A stretch of 64,000 nucleotides of DNA from an uncultured Opitutia bacterium (GTDB lineage: Bacteria > Verrucomicrobiota > Verrucomicrobiia > Opitutales > Opitutaceae), in NCBI GenBank assembly GCA_903855985.1, contig CAIOAO010000100.1, forward strand, positions 1 to 64,000, given 5' to 3'. The translations under genes and the position numbers were made by a program. The notes under the pieces were generated by a model. That model was not told the DNA's origin, ran no database searches, and saw only the letters and a list, made by a program, of their open reading frames with translations. How positions within the stretch are numbered: position 1 is the first letter of the stretch; every line of letters starts with the position of its first letter. Below are positions 20,885-29,836 of this stretch, one piece after another.

Positions 20885-22276
20885 TCACTGCAGCTTGAGC
20901 GGCAGCTGCCGCACGCGGGTGGCGAGGTCGTTCAGCAGTGTGGCGGAATGCTGGGCTTTCACATCGTCGCCGGTCCGGAGCGTTTTCTGCGGCAGGAAAT
21001 TCGTCACGAGCGCGCAGAAGTCGCTGTTGACCATGATGCCGAGCAGCTCGCCCGTCTTGCTCAGCACGAGGTCGCCGCGCGAGGGCGCGAAGTCGCCAAA
21101 CAGCCGCTTGAACAGCCGGTTGTCCACGCGCACATAGCTCGGCTGCGACGCATCCAGCTTGAAGCCGACCTCGCCGTAGCCCTTGCCCCCGCCGTTCACG
21201 AGCACCGCCTCGGGAAACTTGAAGGGCTCGAGCGCGATCGGGTAAACCTTCACACCCAGCGCGGCCGCCTGCGCCGGGTCCACCGGCAGCACCAGCACCC
21301 GCGGGTCGAGCGAGAGGAACTGCAGCGCCGGCACGCGGCTGCGGTACGCGGGAGGCTTCGTGAGCTCGGCCGTGATCTTCTCCCAGTCGAGGCTGTTCTC
21401 GCTGAGCGGGAACGGCGTGTCGTCGAGGTGCAGCAGCGCGTAGATCTTCTCCCCGTCGGTGACGAGCACCGTGCCCGACTCCTTCTCCCGCGTGGCCGGG
21501 CCGAGTACGCCCGCGCGCACCGCGGTGAACTTCACGGCCACCCGGTTGGCGAGAAAATCGTTGAACATCACGTTCACGTTGATCGGGCGGTTGTCGCGGA
21601 TCTCCTTCGTCAGCTCGCCGGACTTCTCCGCGAGCTGGCCCACGCCCTGCGCCAGCTGCGTCGTCGCCGCCTGCGCCTTGATCCGGTCCGACCGCTCCGC
21701 CTCCACCTGCGTCTTCAGGGCCTCGGCCGACTCGCGCAGCAGCTGCTTTTCCTGCTCCGCGACCTTCACCTGCACGGAAAGGCCCTCGATTTTCGAGCGC
21801 GCCTCGGCCTGCGCCTGCGTGAGCGCGGCCAGCGCCTGCCGCTGGCGCTCGGCCTCGGCCCGCTTGTCCTCCAGCTGGCGCTGGATGCGGGCGAGCTCCT
21901 CCTTGGTCATCGTCGCATCCTGGGTGGCCGCGGCCACCTTCGCGGACAGGTCTGCCGCGGTGCGCTGCGTGGCGCTCAGCGTCGCCGCGAGCTTCGTCTG
22001 GTCGGCCTGGAGCTGGGTGACATTCTGCTCGCGCTGGGCGAGCGTGGTCTCGGTGGTGGAAAGTTTCTGGGTCAGCTGCTCGCGCGTGGTGCGCTCGTCC
22101 GCGAGCGAGAGCTTCATCGCCTCGACCAGGTCCTGGTCCTTCGTGGCGGCGTTCGCCGCCAGCTGCGGCACGGGCGGCTGCTTGACGCGCGCCGGCTCCG
22201 CCTTCTCCCAGCGCGTGAGCGCGAGGAGGTTCAGCAGGAGGAAATCGCAGAGGATGAGCAGCAGGGTCTTGTTCAT
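20885..22276 (-). CDS. Membrane-anchored coiled-coil protein with C-terminal beta domain
   Basis: A 463-residue protein of no recognised family. A short N-terminal membrane helix (residues 4-20, LLLILCDFLLLNLLAL) is followed by a long coiled coil of about residues 45-225, rich in Glu/Gln/Ala/Lys. The rest is a beta-rich domain. Its segment SRGDLVLSKTGELLGIMVN at about 399-417 resembles the GDSGGP-to-GxLVGI region of trypsin-fold proteases but lacks the catalytic Ser, so this could be a non-catalytic protease-like domain (inference). Its ATG overlaps the stop of the upstream membrane-protein gene (ATGA), which indicates coupled translation and joint function. Confidence 0.7.
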   Translation of the reverse strand: MNKTLLLILCDFLLLNLLALTRWEKAEPARVKQPPVPQLAANAATKDQDLVEAMKLSLADERTTREQLTQKLSTTETTLAQREQNVTQLQADQTKLAATLSATQRTAADLSAKVAAATQDATMTKEELARIQRQLEDKRAEAERQRQALAALTQAQAEARSKIEGLSVQVKVAEQEKQLLRESAEALKTQVEAERSDRIKAQAATTQLAQGVGQLAEKSGELTKEIRDNRPINVNVMFNDFLANRVAVKFTAVRAGVLGPATREKESGTVLVTDGEKIYALLHLDDTPFPLSENSLDWEKITAELTKPPAYRSRVPALQFLSLDPRVLVLPVDPAQAAALGVKVYPIALEPFKFPEAVLVNGGGKGYGEVGFKLDASQPSYVRVDNRLFKRLFGDFAPSRGDLVLSKTGELLGIMVNSDFCALVTNFLPQKTLRTGDDVKAQHSATLLNDLATRVRQLPLKLQ

Positions 22277-23937
22277 GACGCGATCTTCACACCCGTCTGG
22301 ACCTGGCTCTCGAGGATGAGCTGGCGCTTGTAGGGCCGCACGCTGCGGATCTTCACGAGCGCGACGCAGGTGATGCCGAAGAGGTTGGAGGAATAGGCGG
22401 CGAGCAGGTTGGGCTCGATGACGCCCAGCACCTGCAGCACCAGCGCGGTGGCGGTGCCGCCGATGCCGACGTAGAGGCCGCCGTCAAAGAGGTTCTCCTC
22501 GTTTTCCATCAGCCGGAGCTTGGTGAGCGGGGGCAGCGGGGAGCGGGCGACCTCGGCGATCTTGCGGAGGCAGATGACATACATGGCGATTTGCAGGCAG
22601 GCAAAAAAGCCGATCGAGATGAGGGTGGATGAATCCATGGTGGGAGTGGGATGAATCTTGGGGACGGCAGGCGGTGTGGAAGAGGAAATGAGGACGGGTA
22701 AAACGAGCCGCACCCGGTACTCGGAGAGCGGCGCGGCCTTGAGCAGGAAGGGTTCGGTCGCGACGACGAGCAGCGCCGCGAACAGCAGCGCCAGCACGCC
22801 GCTTTTCATGTGGGGCAGGCCGAGGGCCGGGTCGGAGCCAGGGGTGACGATCCAGCGGTCGAGGCCCCGGAAGATGAAAAACACCCCGAGCAGGTAGCCG
22901 AGGTACTTCACCGCGAGCATCACGTGGGGGTGAAACAGCACCAGCGACGCCGCCATGCCGAGCCCGGAACCCGCGCCGTGGTTCACCGGCACCTGCCGGA
23001 GCATCAACTGGCGCACCGCCCCCTGCCCGCTCGCCAGCGCGAGCCGCAGGTCTTCAAGCCCGGGCTTGCCGTATTGGATCGAATAAGAAGCCACCTGGTC
23101 GGCCGAGCCGGAAAACAGCGCCGCCGTGTAGATCACCGGCAGCTGGTCGGGAGCGACGCGGGCGAGATGCGCAAACTCCCCGACGGTCTTCGTATTCTCC
23201 GTGCCGCGGAGGAGCTCGCCCAGCTGCGCCCAGTCGAGGCGCTTCCCGAGCGAAAGCAGGTCGAGGTAGAACGGCTCCAGCGCCCCCAGGTCCTTCTGGC
23301 TCGTCGCCGTGTCCGCGAGTCCGCGGAGTTCGCGCTGCAGGGACGGGGAGAAATGTTCGCCCTGGTAGAGCAGCGCGCTGAGCAGGATGACCGCGTCGAG
23401 CGGCTGGCCGCCGGGTTCCTTCGCCGGCACAAAGCGCCCGGTCGCCGTCAGCTCGCGAGTGCGGAGCAGCGACTGCACGCCCAGTGAGCGCGTTTTTTCC
23501 AGGTAGGCCCGCAGCGTTTCCCGGGCCTTCTCGGTGATGAAGAACGTCAGCACCGGGGTGCTCTCCGCGTGGCCCTTGTTCTCGCGCAGGTTGAACAGCG
23601 GGTCGAGAAACGGATCCCACCCGCCCCAGGCGACCAGCTCCGGCGCATGGGCGGACAGATTGCCCAGTGCGGTGTCGAGTGCGGCCGCGCCGGGATCGTT
23701 GATCGCCCGCGCCGCCGCGAGGGTCAGCGTGGCGGGGCCGATCTTCTCGGAATCCACCAATTGGCGGCCAAACGTCGCCACCGAGGGCGTGCCCGCACCC
23801 GCTTCGCGCAGCAAGGCGGGGCTGAGCGACTTCAGGTTCGCCGGCAGCGACCAGGCCGCAAAGACCAGCAGCAGGCCCGCCACCGCGACCAAAGGCGCGG
23901 TGAGTCGCTGTTGGGCTGATTGGGCCGTTGCGCTCAT
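22273..23937 (-). CDS. Uncharacterised multi-pass membrane protein (554 aa)
   Basis: An N-terminal membrane segment (about residues 13-35) precedes a large helical extracytoplasmic region of some 270 residues. At least five further hydrophobic segments follow (for example YLGYLLGVFFIFRGL, VLALLFAALLVVATEPFLL, LISIGFFACLQIAMYVICL). The ATG at 23937 was chosen because upstream residues in frame are not protein-like. It overlaps the coiled-coil gene downstream by an ATGA junction. I do not recognise the family. With its partner it forms an inner-membrane unit with one long soluble arm on each protein, next to divergent def. Confidence 0.7.
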   Translation of the reverse strand: MSATAQSAQQRLTAPLVAVAGLLLVFAAWSLPANLKSLSPALLREAGAGTPSVATFGRQLVDSEKIGPATLTLAAARAINDPGAAALDTALGNLSAHAPELVAWGGWDPFLDPLFNLRENKGHAESTPVLTFFITEKARETLRAYLEKTRSLGVQSLLRTRELTATGRFVPAKEPGGQPLDAVILLSALLYQGEHFSPSLQRELRGLADTATSQKDLGALEPFYLDLLSLGKRLDWAQLGELLRGTENTKTVGEFAHLARVAPDQLPVIYTAALFSGSADQVASYSIQYGKPGLEDLRLALASGQGAVRQLMLRQVPVNHGAGSGLGMAASLVLFHPHVMLAVKYLGYLLGVFFIFRGLDRWIVTPGSDPALGLPHMKSGVLALLFAALLVVATEPFLLKAAPLSEYRVRLVLPVLISSSTPPAVPKIHPTPTMDSSTLISIGFFACLQIAMYVICLRKIAEVARSPLPPLTKLRLMENEENLFDGGLYVGIGGTATALVLQVLGVIEPNLLAAYSSNLFGITCVALVKIRSVRPYKRQLILESQVQTGVKIAS

Positions 23938-23998
23938 GGACCGGGAGTATTTATTTGCGGGACGCAGATAGCAATCCACGCTTGCGGCACACCGACCG

Positions 23999-24571
23999 AT
24001 GTCCCTCCCCATTGTTCACTATAACGACCCTGTTTTGCGTAAGAAGGGTGAGAAAATCACCGTCTTCGACGCCGCCCTCCTGAAACTGGCCAACCAGATG
24101 GTCGTGTCCATGCACGCCGCCGAGGGCATCGGCCTCGCCGCCCAGCAGGTCGGCAAGGCCCTGCAGCTGTGCGTCCTGGATCTGCGCCCGTCCGACGCGG
24201 ATTTCAAGTGGGAGCTCGATGGCGCCAAGCCGCCGCTCGACCTCTTCATGCCCATGGCCATGACCAATCCCAAGATCACCCCGATGGCCGGCACCGACGA
24301 ACTGGTCTACGAGGAGGGCTGCCTGTCGTTTCCCAAGATCCGCGGCGACATCGTGCGGCCCGACGCCATCACGGTCACCTACCAGGACGAAAACGGCGTG
24401 CCCCACACCCTGCGCTGCGACGGCCTGCTCTCCCGCTGCGTGCAGCACGAGGCCGACCACCTGAACGGCGTGCTGTTCATTGACCGCATGGAGAAGAAGG
24501 TCCGCGCGACCGTCGAGGACGCCATCAAGGCCCTCGCCAAGGAAACCCGCGCCGCCGCCAAGAAGCCATGA
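23999..24571 (+). CDS. def: Peptide deformylase
   Basis: Removes the N-formyl group from nascent proteins in the cytoplasm. All three signature motifs are present: GIGLAAQQ (about residues 43-50), EGCLSFP with the metal ligand Cys108, and QHEADHLNG with H150, E151 and H154. The 190-residue length is usual. An ATGA overlap joins it to the downstream adenosyltransferase gene, so the two are probably one transcript. It is divergent from the uncharacterised membrane-protein gene. Confidence 0.97.
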   Translation: MSLPIVHYNDPVLRKKGEKITVFDAALLKLANQMVVSMHAAEGIGLAAQQVGKALQLCVLDLRPSDADFKWELDGAKPPLDLFMPMAMTNPKITPMAGTDELVYEEGCLSFPKIRGDIVRPDAITVTYQDENGVPHTLRCDGLLSRCVQHEADHLNGVLFIDRMEKKVRATVEDAIKALAKETRAAAKKP

Positions 24572-25104
24572 GCTCCGGCCCTTCAATTGCCACGCGCACC
24601 GGCGATGACGGCACCACCAGCCTGCTCTACGGCCAGCGCGTCGCGAAGGATCACCCGCAGATCGAGGCCGTCGGCGCCTTCGACGAACTCAATGCCGCCA
24701 TCGGCTTTGCCAAGGCCACCACGCCGGACCCGGCCCAACGGACCCTGCTCGAGCTGATCCAGAAGGACCTCGTCGCCCTGATGGGCGAGCTCGCCTGCGC
24801 CGAGTCCGACGCCGCCCGGTACGCCGAATCGAAATTCCAGAAGATCGGCGAACCCGAGCTGGCCCGCCTCGATGCCGCCCTCGCCGCCCTCGAAGCCCGG
24901 GCGATGAAGTACGACGGCTGGGCCACCCCCGGCGCCAATCTCCCCGCCGCCGCCCTCGATCTCGCCCGCACCGCCGGCCGCCGCGCCGAGCGCCGCCTCG
25001 TCGCCCTGCCCGCGCAGGGCCGCAGCGTGCGCCCGGTCCTGCTGCAGTTCGTCAACCGGGTGTCCGACCTGCTCTGGCTGCTGGCCCGCGCCGCGGAGTC
25101 GTAA
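24568..25104 (+). CDS. pduO: Cob(I)alamin adenosyltransferase, PduO type
   Basis: Transfers adenosyl from ATP to cob(I)alamin to make the B12 coenzyme. The 178-residue protein begins with the ATP-binding motif TRTGDDGTTSLLYG (normally TKxGDxGxT) and continues with VGAFDELNAAIGFAK and the late RTAGRRAERRLV and FVNRVSDLLWLLAR helices typical of the PduO trimer. Its ATG overlaps the def stop. A DUF6580 membrane protein follows after 116 bases. No cobalamin riboswitch was recognised in front of it. Confidence 0.95.
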   Translation: MSSGPSIATRTGDDGTTSLLYGQRVAKDHPQIEAVGAFDELNAAIGFAKATTPDPAQRTLLELIQKDLVALMGELACAESDAARYAESKFQKIGEPELARLDAALAALEARAMKYDGWATPGANLPAAALDLARTAGRRAERRLVALPAQGRSVRPVLLQFVNRVSDLLWLLARAAES

Positions 25105-25220
25105 GCCGGGCGACCCCCGCGGTCGGACAGGGTTCGGTGAGCCGCCGGCCAAAATACGCGCACTCTTTCCACCCTGCCGGAGTCTTGTAATCACCGCGTT
25201 TTCCCGCCAATTTCACCCGC

Positions 25221-25796
25221 ATGTTCCTCGCCGTCCTCATGCTCATCCTCGCCGCCGGCTACCGTGTGGTCGCCGCGTGGGAACCCTCCCTCGCCAATTT
25301 CGCCCCGCTGATGGCGCTGACTTTCTGCGCCGGCGTGTATTTCCGCGACCGCCGTCTGTGGCTCGTCCCCTTTCTCGCCCTCGTGGCGTCGGATCTCTAC
25401 CTCGACCACTACTACGCCACGCAGTTCGGCTACAACTGGAACGTCGCGGGTGCCGTGGTTCGCGCCCTGTGCTTCGGCGCCGCGCTGCTGCTCGGCCGCG
25501 TCGTCGCGCAGCACAAGTCGTGGCTCAACCTCTTCGCCGGCACGCTCGGCGGCGCGGTGTTTTTCTACCTCGTGACCAACACCCAATCGTGGGCGTCCGA
25601 CCTCGGCTACGCCAAGTCCGCCGCCGGCTGGTGGCAGGCAATGACGGTGGGCCATCCGCAATTCGCCCCGACGCTGTTCTTCTTCCGCAACTCCCTCGCG
25701 AGCGACCTGTTTTTCACCGCCGCCTTCGTGCTGGTGATGGAATACCGCGCGCTGCGTATCGCACAGCCGAGCCTGCTCAAGCGTTCGATGGCCTGA
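25221..25796 (+). CDS. DUF6580-like integral membrane protein
   Basis: A 191-residue protein with about five or six membrane segments. The pattern ANFAPLMALTFCAGVYFRDRR, LVASDLYLDH, VTNTQSWAS and FFRNSLASDLFFTAAF matches the DUF6580 family as I know it (NFSPVxALALFxGAYF, SDL, TNFxxW, FFxNTLxGDLxF). That family looks like a small substrate-binding ECF-type membrane protein. Its position behind a B12 adenosyltransferase suggests, without proof, a corrinoid or precursor transport role. A strong terminator follows. Confidence 0.8.
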   Translation: MFLAVLMLILAAGYRVVAAWEPSLANFAPLMALTFCAGVYFRDRRLWLVPFLALVASDLYLDHYYATQFGYNWNVAGAVVRALCFGAALLLGRVVAQHKSWLNLFAGTLGGAVFFYLVTNTQSWASDLGYAKSAAGWWQAMTVGHPQFAPTLFFFRNSLASDLFFTAAFVLVMEYRALRIAQPSLLKRSMA

Positions 25797-25829
25797 AGCC
25801 CGCCGGGCGGCCCTCAACCGAATCTTTCC

Positions 25830-25859
25830 GGCGCAGGCCCCGCGGCCTGCGCCTTTTTT
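25830..25859 (+). terminator. Rho-independent terminator after the DUF6580 gene
   Basis: A 10-bp perfect stem (25830-25839 with 25844-25853), a four-base loop and six T at 25854-25859. It ends the plus-strand def/pduO/DUF6580 run and lies just before the stop of the convergent gene. Confidence 0.9.
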
Positions 25860-25874
25860 CTGCCCCGACCCCGG

Positions 25875-27512
25875 TCACTTGGCGTCGGGCGACGGGAAAT
25901 ACGCCTGCAATTCCGGCGCGTGGCGGAGCAGCGTGTCGGCGGCTTCCACCGAGCAATTCAGCCAGTTGAGCTCCGGCTGGACCTGGCGGAGGTGGGTCGG
26001 AATCTCGCCGCCCCCAAAGTAGCGCTGCGCCACCGTCAGCGTCGTGGCGAGGGCCACGGCCTTCGCCTGGTAGTCGCGCCGCCCCGTGGCCTTGTAGCCG
26101 GCGAGCCACGCCTCGATCAGATCCGCACTGGAGGAATTGAGCGGCGTGAAAAACGCATACTGCTCGACGGCCGCGGGCAGGAACCAGTCGAGCCCAAAGT
26201 CCGGGTCGAACCCGCTCCACCGGCTGCCCGGCTTGAACAGCGGCTCCCGCGTCACGGCGTCGCTCGCCTCCCAGACGACAAACCCGTCCTCCGCGAAGCG
26301 CAGCAACTCCTCCGCCTGCGCAATGTCGCCGGGCGCGCCCCGCTGGAACAACAGGGTCGCCATCAGCACGGGCTCGCGGTGACTCAGGTTGCGAAAGGCT
26401 TCCTTGGGCCGGGTGTCCTCGAATTGGGCGTCCCAGCGCATCGTCTGCAGCGGTCCCTGCTCGCAGTAGCGCATCGCCCGGTCGCGGGCTGCAGTGTAAT
26501 CCGTGCGTCCATACTGCGCGATCAGCCGGTTGAACAGCCGCAGCGCTGCAATCGGCACGACTAGGGCGGACTCCTTCGGCCGGCCCGTGGCGCGCTCGAG
26601 CCAGAGCGGCCAGGTCCCGTTCGGCCGCTGCAGTCGCACCAGCGTGTCCGCCACCCCGGTGGCGAAGCCGAGATCGGCCGGTTCGCGGGTCAGGTCATAC
26701 AGGTCCAGATACGCGCGGGCCGCCTCCGCCGGACTCGTGCTCATGATCTGGTCCTGAAATCCCGGTTGGATGTCCTTCTGCGCGCCTTCCCAATACGTGC
26801 GCGGCCAGCCGGCCAGCGGGGCGCCCGGGGGTTCCCGCAGTGACATCAGGAAATCCGCCGCCCGACGCGCCACCAGCAGCGCCTCGGCCCGCTCGTGCTT
26901 GTCCTCGGTGTAGCGCGCCAGCGTGGCCATGCCCTGGACCGTCGCCGAAGCCATCAGGCCGGGATAAATCCATTTGGGATAATAGCGGTCCGGCTGGCCC
27001 TCCGTGAGCCAGGACGCAACCTTCCGCTGGCGCAGCAGGTCCCGGAGCCCGCGGAGACCACTCTCGGCAAACGGATATGCCGGCTCCCCGGTAACCCCAG
27101 AAAACGCCGGACTTTTCACAAAGCTGCGCTCGCCCACCTGTACGGCTCCACTACTGGTGAGCGCCTCGATTTTCACCACGGCCTTGCCCGGCGGCAGGGC
27201 CGGCCAGATGGGCGACAGCGGCCGCCAGGGTTTGTCGGCGGTGAAGGTCAGCACCTGATCGCGGCCCGCTTCGGTCACCGTGAACCGATACTCCCGCGCG
27301 CCGGGAATCTCCGCGAACTCGAAGGCCGGGGCCCAGATGAACCGGCGCGCCGAATGATTCCAAAAGGGCGTCTTCCCGGGCTCGCCGGGCCGGATCGGAA
27401 TCCCCAGGTCCTCCGCCGGCGCCGGATTGCCCGACAGCGCGCAGGCCAGTGACAGCCAGAGACAGGCTCCCGTCCAACGCCTCGTGCCCAGTCTGGGCAG
27501 AAGTGAAATCAT
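25875..27512 (-). CDS. Exported hypothetical protein with six-hairpin (alpha/alpha) glycosidase-like domain
   Basis: A 545-residue exported protein: signal peptide to about residue 33 (LWLSLACALSGNPAPA), a beta-sandwich-like region (about 45-135), then a helical domain with regularly spaced paired helices (about 150-520) of the kind seen in alpha/alpha-toroid glycosidases and uronate lyases. Conserved-looking spots are YYPKWIYPGLMASATVQGMA and GFDPDFGLDWFLPAAVEQ. No catalytic residues could be assigned. A role in polysaccharide breakdown is plausible. It is convergent with the DUF6580 gene and lies just downstream of the PhoH gene on the same strand. Confidence 0.7.
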   Translation of the reverse strand: MISLLPRLGTRRWTGACLWLSLACALSGNPAPAEDLGIPIRPGEPGKTPFWNHSARRFIWAPAFEFAEIPGAREYRFTVTEAGRDQVLTFTADKPWRPLSPIWPALPPGKAVVKIEALTSSGAVQVGERSFVKSPAFSGVTGEPAYPFAESGLRGLRDLLRQRKVASWLTEGQPDRYYPKWIYPGLMASATVQGMATLARYTEDKHERAEALLVARRAADFLMSLREPPGAPLAGWPRTYWEGAQKDIQPGFQDQIMSTSPAEAARAYLDLYDLTREPADLGFATGVADTLVRLQRPNGTWPLWLERATGRPKESALVVPIAALRLFNRLIAQYGRTDYTAARDRAMRYCEQGPLQTMRWDAQFEDTRPKEAFRNLSHREPVLMATLLFQRGAPGDIAQAEELLRFAEDGFVVWEASDAVTREPLFKPGSRWSGFDPDFGLDWFLPAAVEQYAFFTPLNSSSADLIEAWLAGYKATGRRDYQAKAVALATTLTVAQRYFGGGEIPTHLRQVQPELNWLNCSVEAADTLLRHAPELQAYFPSPDAK

Positions 27513-27546
27513 GGCGGGCGAACCAATCGGGGCGGCGGCGCCCGGT

Positions 27547-29082
27547 TCAGAGCAGATCCGCCGCCAGCTCCGCCAGCTTCGAACGCTCGCCCTTGGTGAG
27601 CTTCACGTGCGCGGCGACGGCCTGGCCCTTCATGCGGTTGTGGCAGTAGACGAGGCCGTTGCTGCGCGAGTCCACGTAGGGATTGTCGATCTGCGCCGGG
27701 TCGCCGATCAGGACGATCTTGGAACCCTCGGAAATGCGCGTGATCACCGTCTTCACCTCGTGGGGCGTGAGTTGCTGCGCCTCGTCGAGGATGAAGAAGC
27801 GGCGGGCAATCGAGCGGCCGCGGATGAACGCCAGCGCCTCGATCTCCACCAAGCCGCTCTTGAGCAGACGCTCGTAGGGCTTCACCAGCGGCAGGGAGCC
27901 GTGGCTGCCGCCCGAGCTGACGTGCGGCGGCTGCGGGGCGTTCATCGCCAGGAAGCGCTCGTCGTGCTTCTTGTGCTTCTTCTTGGAAACCTTCTTCGCG
28001 GCGAACTGCGGCTCCTTCTGCGGCTTCGAGGGAATCAGCACCTCCAGCGCATCATAGTAGGGCTGCAGCCAGGGCTTCATCTTTTCCTCGAGCGTGCCGG
28101 GGAGAAAACCGATGTCCTTGCCCAGTGCGATCACGGGGCGGGAAATGGACACGCCGTCGTAGCGCGACTGGTCGTCATGCGTCTGGTGCAGCGCGGCGGC
28201 GATGGAGAGGAGCGTCTTGCCCGTGCCCGCCTTGCCGAAGCAGGTCAGCATGTGGATGCTATCATCCAGCAGCGCATCGAGGAAGAACTGTTGCTCGAGG
28301 TTGCGGGGGCGGATCGAGATGCCGCCGGGGGCCTTGACGAAATCGGGGAGCTTCAGCCGGCGCACAATGCCCTCGCCATAGTAGCGGGCGGGCATCGTCT
28401 TGCCCTCGTCGGAGCGGAGCAGGACGTATTCGTTGAGGTACAGCGGCTTCGACGCGTCCGGGCCGAGGTCAAACTCCCCCTCGGAACAGAAACGCTGCAG
28501 CTCGTACAGGTTGACCGGGAGCTCGTGATAGCTGGCCTCGTCGTCCACCTCGGGAACCTTGTCGTTGAGGTAATCCTCCGACTCCAAGCCGACGGCGCGG
28601 GCCTTCAGCTGCACGTTGACGTCCTTGGTGACGAGGATGGTCGGCGGCGGAAACTGTTCCTGCACGAAGAGCGCCGCGGCGATGATGCGGTTGTCCTTCT
28701 TCGAGAGGTCGGGCAGGATGGCGCGCAGCCGGTCCATCGCCGGCGAGGAGCGGCCGCCCTCGACGAGATAGGGATTGATGATGATCGAGAGCGTGCCGCC
28801 GTTGGCCAGCTTCACGCCCTCGTGCATCGAGCGCGAGTCGGGCAGGAGTTCCTGCAGGATGCGGTGCACGCGGCGGGCGTTGCGGCCGCGCTCGGTGGAC
28901 TGCTCGCCCTTGATGGCGTCGAGTTCCTCGAGCACCTCCACGGGAATGGCGAGGTTGTTGTCCTCGAATTTATAAATCGATTGCGGGTCGTGGAGGAGGA
29001 CGTTCGTGTCGAGCACGAAGGTCTTCACTTTTGCCGCCACCCTGATCCCCGAAGTTGGGGCGAACGCCCCGCTCAGTTTTTC
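27547..29082 (-). CDS. PIN domain-PhoH family ATPase (PhoH2-like)
   Basis: A 511-residue fusion of an N-terminal PIN-type RNase domain (TFVLDTNVLLHD with Asp26; further acidic residues in EVLEELDAIK and VTKDVNV) with a C-terminal PhoH ATPase/helicase. Walker A is GKAGTGKT near residue 281 and Walker B is FFILDEAQQ near 429, followed by IGDPAQID. PhoH2 proteins are described as RNA helicase-nucleases. A Lys/His-rich insertion (KKVSKKKHKKHDE) lies between the ATPase motifs. The ATG at 29082 was chosen over 29124 because the extra residues are not conserved-looking. Confidence 0.93.
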   Translation of the reverse strand, partial: EKLSGAFAPTSGIRVAAKVKTFVLDTNVLLHDPQSIYKFEDNNLAIPVEVLEELDAIKGEQSTERGRNARRVHRILQELLPDSRSMHEGVKLANGGTLSIIINPYLVEGGRSSPAMDRLRAILPDLSKKDNRIIAAALFVQEQFPPPTILVTKDVNVQLKARAVGLESEDYLNDKVPEVDDEASYHELPVNLYELQRFCSEGEFDLGPDASKPLYLNEYVLLRSDEGKTMPARYYGEGIVRRLKLPDFVKAPGGISIRPRNLEQQFFLDALLDDSIHMLTCFGKAGTGKTLLSIAAALHQTHDDQSRYDGVSISRPVIALGKDIGFLPGTLEEKMKPWLQPYYDALEVLIPSKPQKEPQFAAKKVSKKKHKKHDERFLAMNAPQPPHVSSGGSHGSLPLVKPYERLLKSGLVEIEALAFIRGRSIARRFFILDEAQQLTPHEVKTVITRISEGSKIVLIGDPAQIDNPYVDSRSNGLVYCHNRMKGQAVAAHVKLTKGERSKLAELAADLL

Positions 29083-29422
29083 CATCGTGTGGATGTGGAT
29101 ATCTTGTGAGCAACTCTGCACCAACCGTGCCAGTTGTCGATGTTAGAGTTATGCAATTGGGAAATTTTCACGCATCCGTGACATCGCGCGCCGCCTGCGG
29201 CGCCCGAAAAAAGGAAGGCGGGCCGTGTACCCCTACACGGCCCGCCTATTACTTTCTTAGTTACCCGCTTCGTCTGCTAAGCGGACGAAGTAGGCGCAGG
29301 CTGGGACGGGGAATTTCAGGGAAAGTTCCCGCCCGATCCCAAATTTTCGTGGGGTGAACCAAGTACTACGGCCGCGTCTCCAGGCCTCAGGCGCAGGTGG
29401 GCGGGCTCGCCACGCCGAAGCT
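29083..29422. other. 340-bp non-coding interval with promoter side of phoH and a terminator
   Basis: It lies between two minus-strand genes. It holds the leader of the PhoH gene (about 29083-29190, noticeably less GC-rich), the terminator at 29200-29247, a second hairpin around 29270-29292 (cttcgtc with gacgaag), and a GC-rich stretch to 29422. A minus-strand frame ending at 29257 has a plausible C-terminus but no convincing start. No known RNA family was recognised. Confidence 0.5.
29200..29247 (-). terminator. Strong minus-strand rho-independent terminator
   Basis: A perfect 14-bp stem (29216-29229 with 29234-29247) with a cccc loop. Read on the minus strand it is followed by TTCCTTTTTT. 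It would end transcripts coming from the gene at 29423-29722, or a small RNA transcribed from about 29400. Confidence 0.85.
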
Positions 29423-29722
29423 TCAAGCGGAGGCGGGCTTCTTCGGCCGCGGCGCCACCCACAGCCGGAGCACATGCTCCGCCAGGTTCTTCATGCTCGT
29501 CCGCCCCAGCCCCTCCCGGGCCACCGCGTCACGGAAAGCCGGGACCACCGCGCTCCGCTCCTTGTAATAATGCCAGAATTCCGCCTCGAGCCGGTGCGCC
29601 GCCGCATGGGGGTCCACCAGGGCCGCGGCGATACTTTGAACCTTGGATTGCCAGTACTGTCTCTCCTCGGCGTGACCCTGGAGATAGTCAAAAATCCTCT
29701 GTTCCGTGCGGTTGAGACTCAC
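29423..29722 (-). CDS. Hypothetical helical protein (99 aa)
   Basis: A 99-residue, mostly helical soluble protein rich in Arg, Glu and His (RTEQRIFDYLQGHAEERQYW, AEFWHYYKERSAVV), with a Pro/Lys-rich tail. I do not recognise it. It is divergent from the coiled-coil membrane protein gene and is followed on its own strand by a 166-base gap and a strong terminator, which supports it as a separately transcribed small gene. Confidence 0.6.
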   Translation of the reverse strand: MSLNRTEQRIFDYLQGHAEERQYWQSKVQSIAAALVDPHAAAHRLEAEFWHYYKERSAVVPAFRDAVAREGLGRTSMKNLAEHVLRLWVAPRPKKPASA

Positions 29723-29836
29723 GGCGCCAACCTGCCCCGCCAGAGCTGAAAAACAACCGCAAAGCCCCGTCCCAACGCATTATTGCATTTCCCACCCGTC
29801 CTGCTCACACTCACCTCCCATAACCCCTCCTCGTCC

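Noticed and set aside
29125-29422. tmRNA, RNase P RNA, 6S RNA or SRP RNA in the gap upstream of phoH
   Set aside because: None of the conserved cores of these RNAs could be found on either strand; only a terminator and a short hairpin are visible.
29257-29475. Minus-strand frame ending in VRLADEAGN as a small gene
   Set aside because: The C-terminus looks protein-like, but the N-terminal half overlaps another gene in a different frame and no good start is present; left as part of the non-coding interval.
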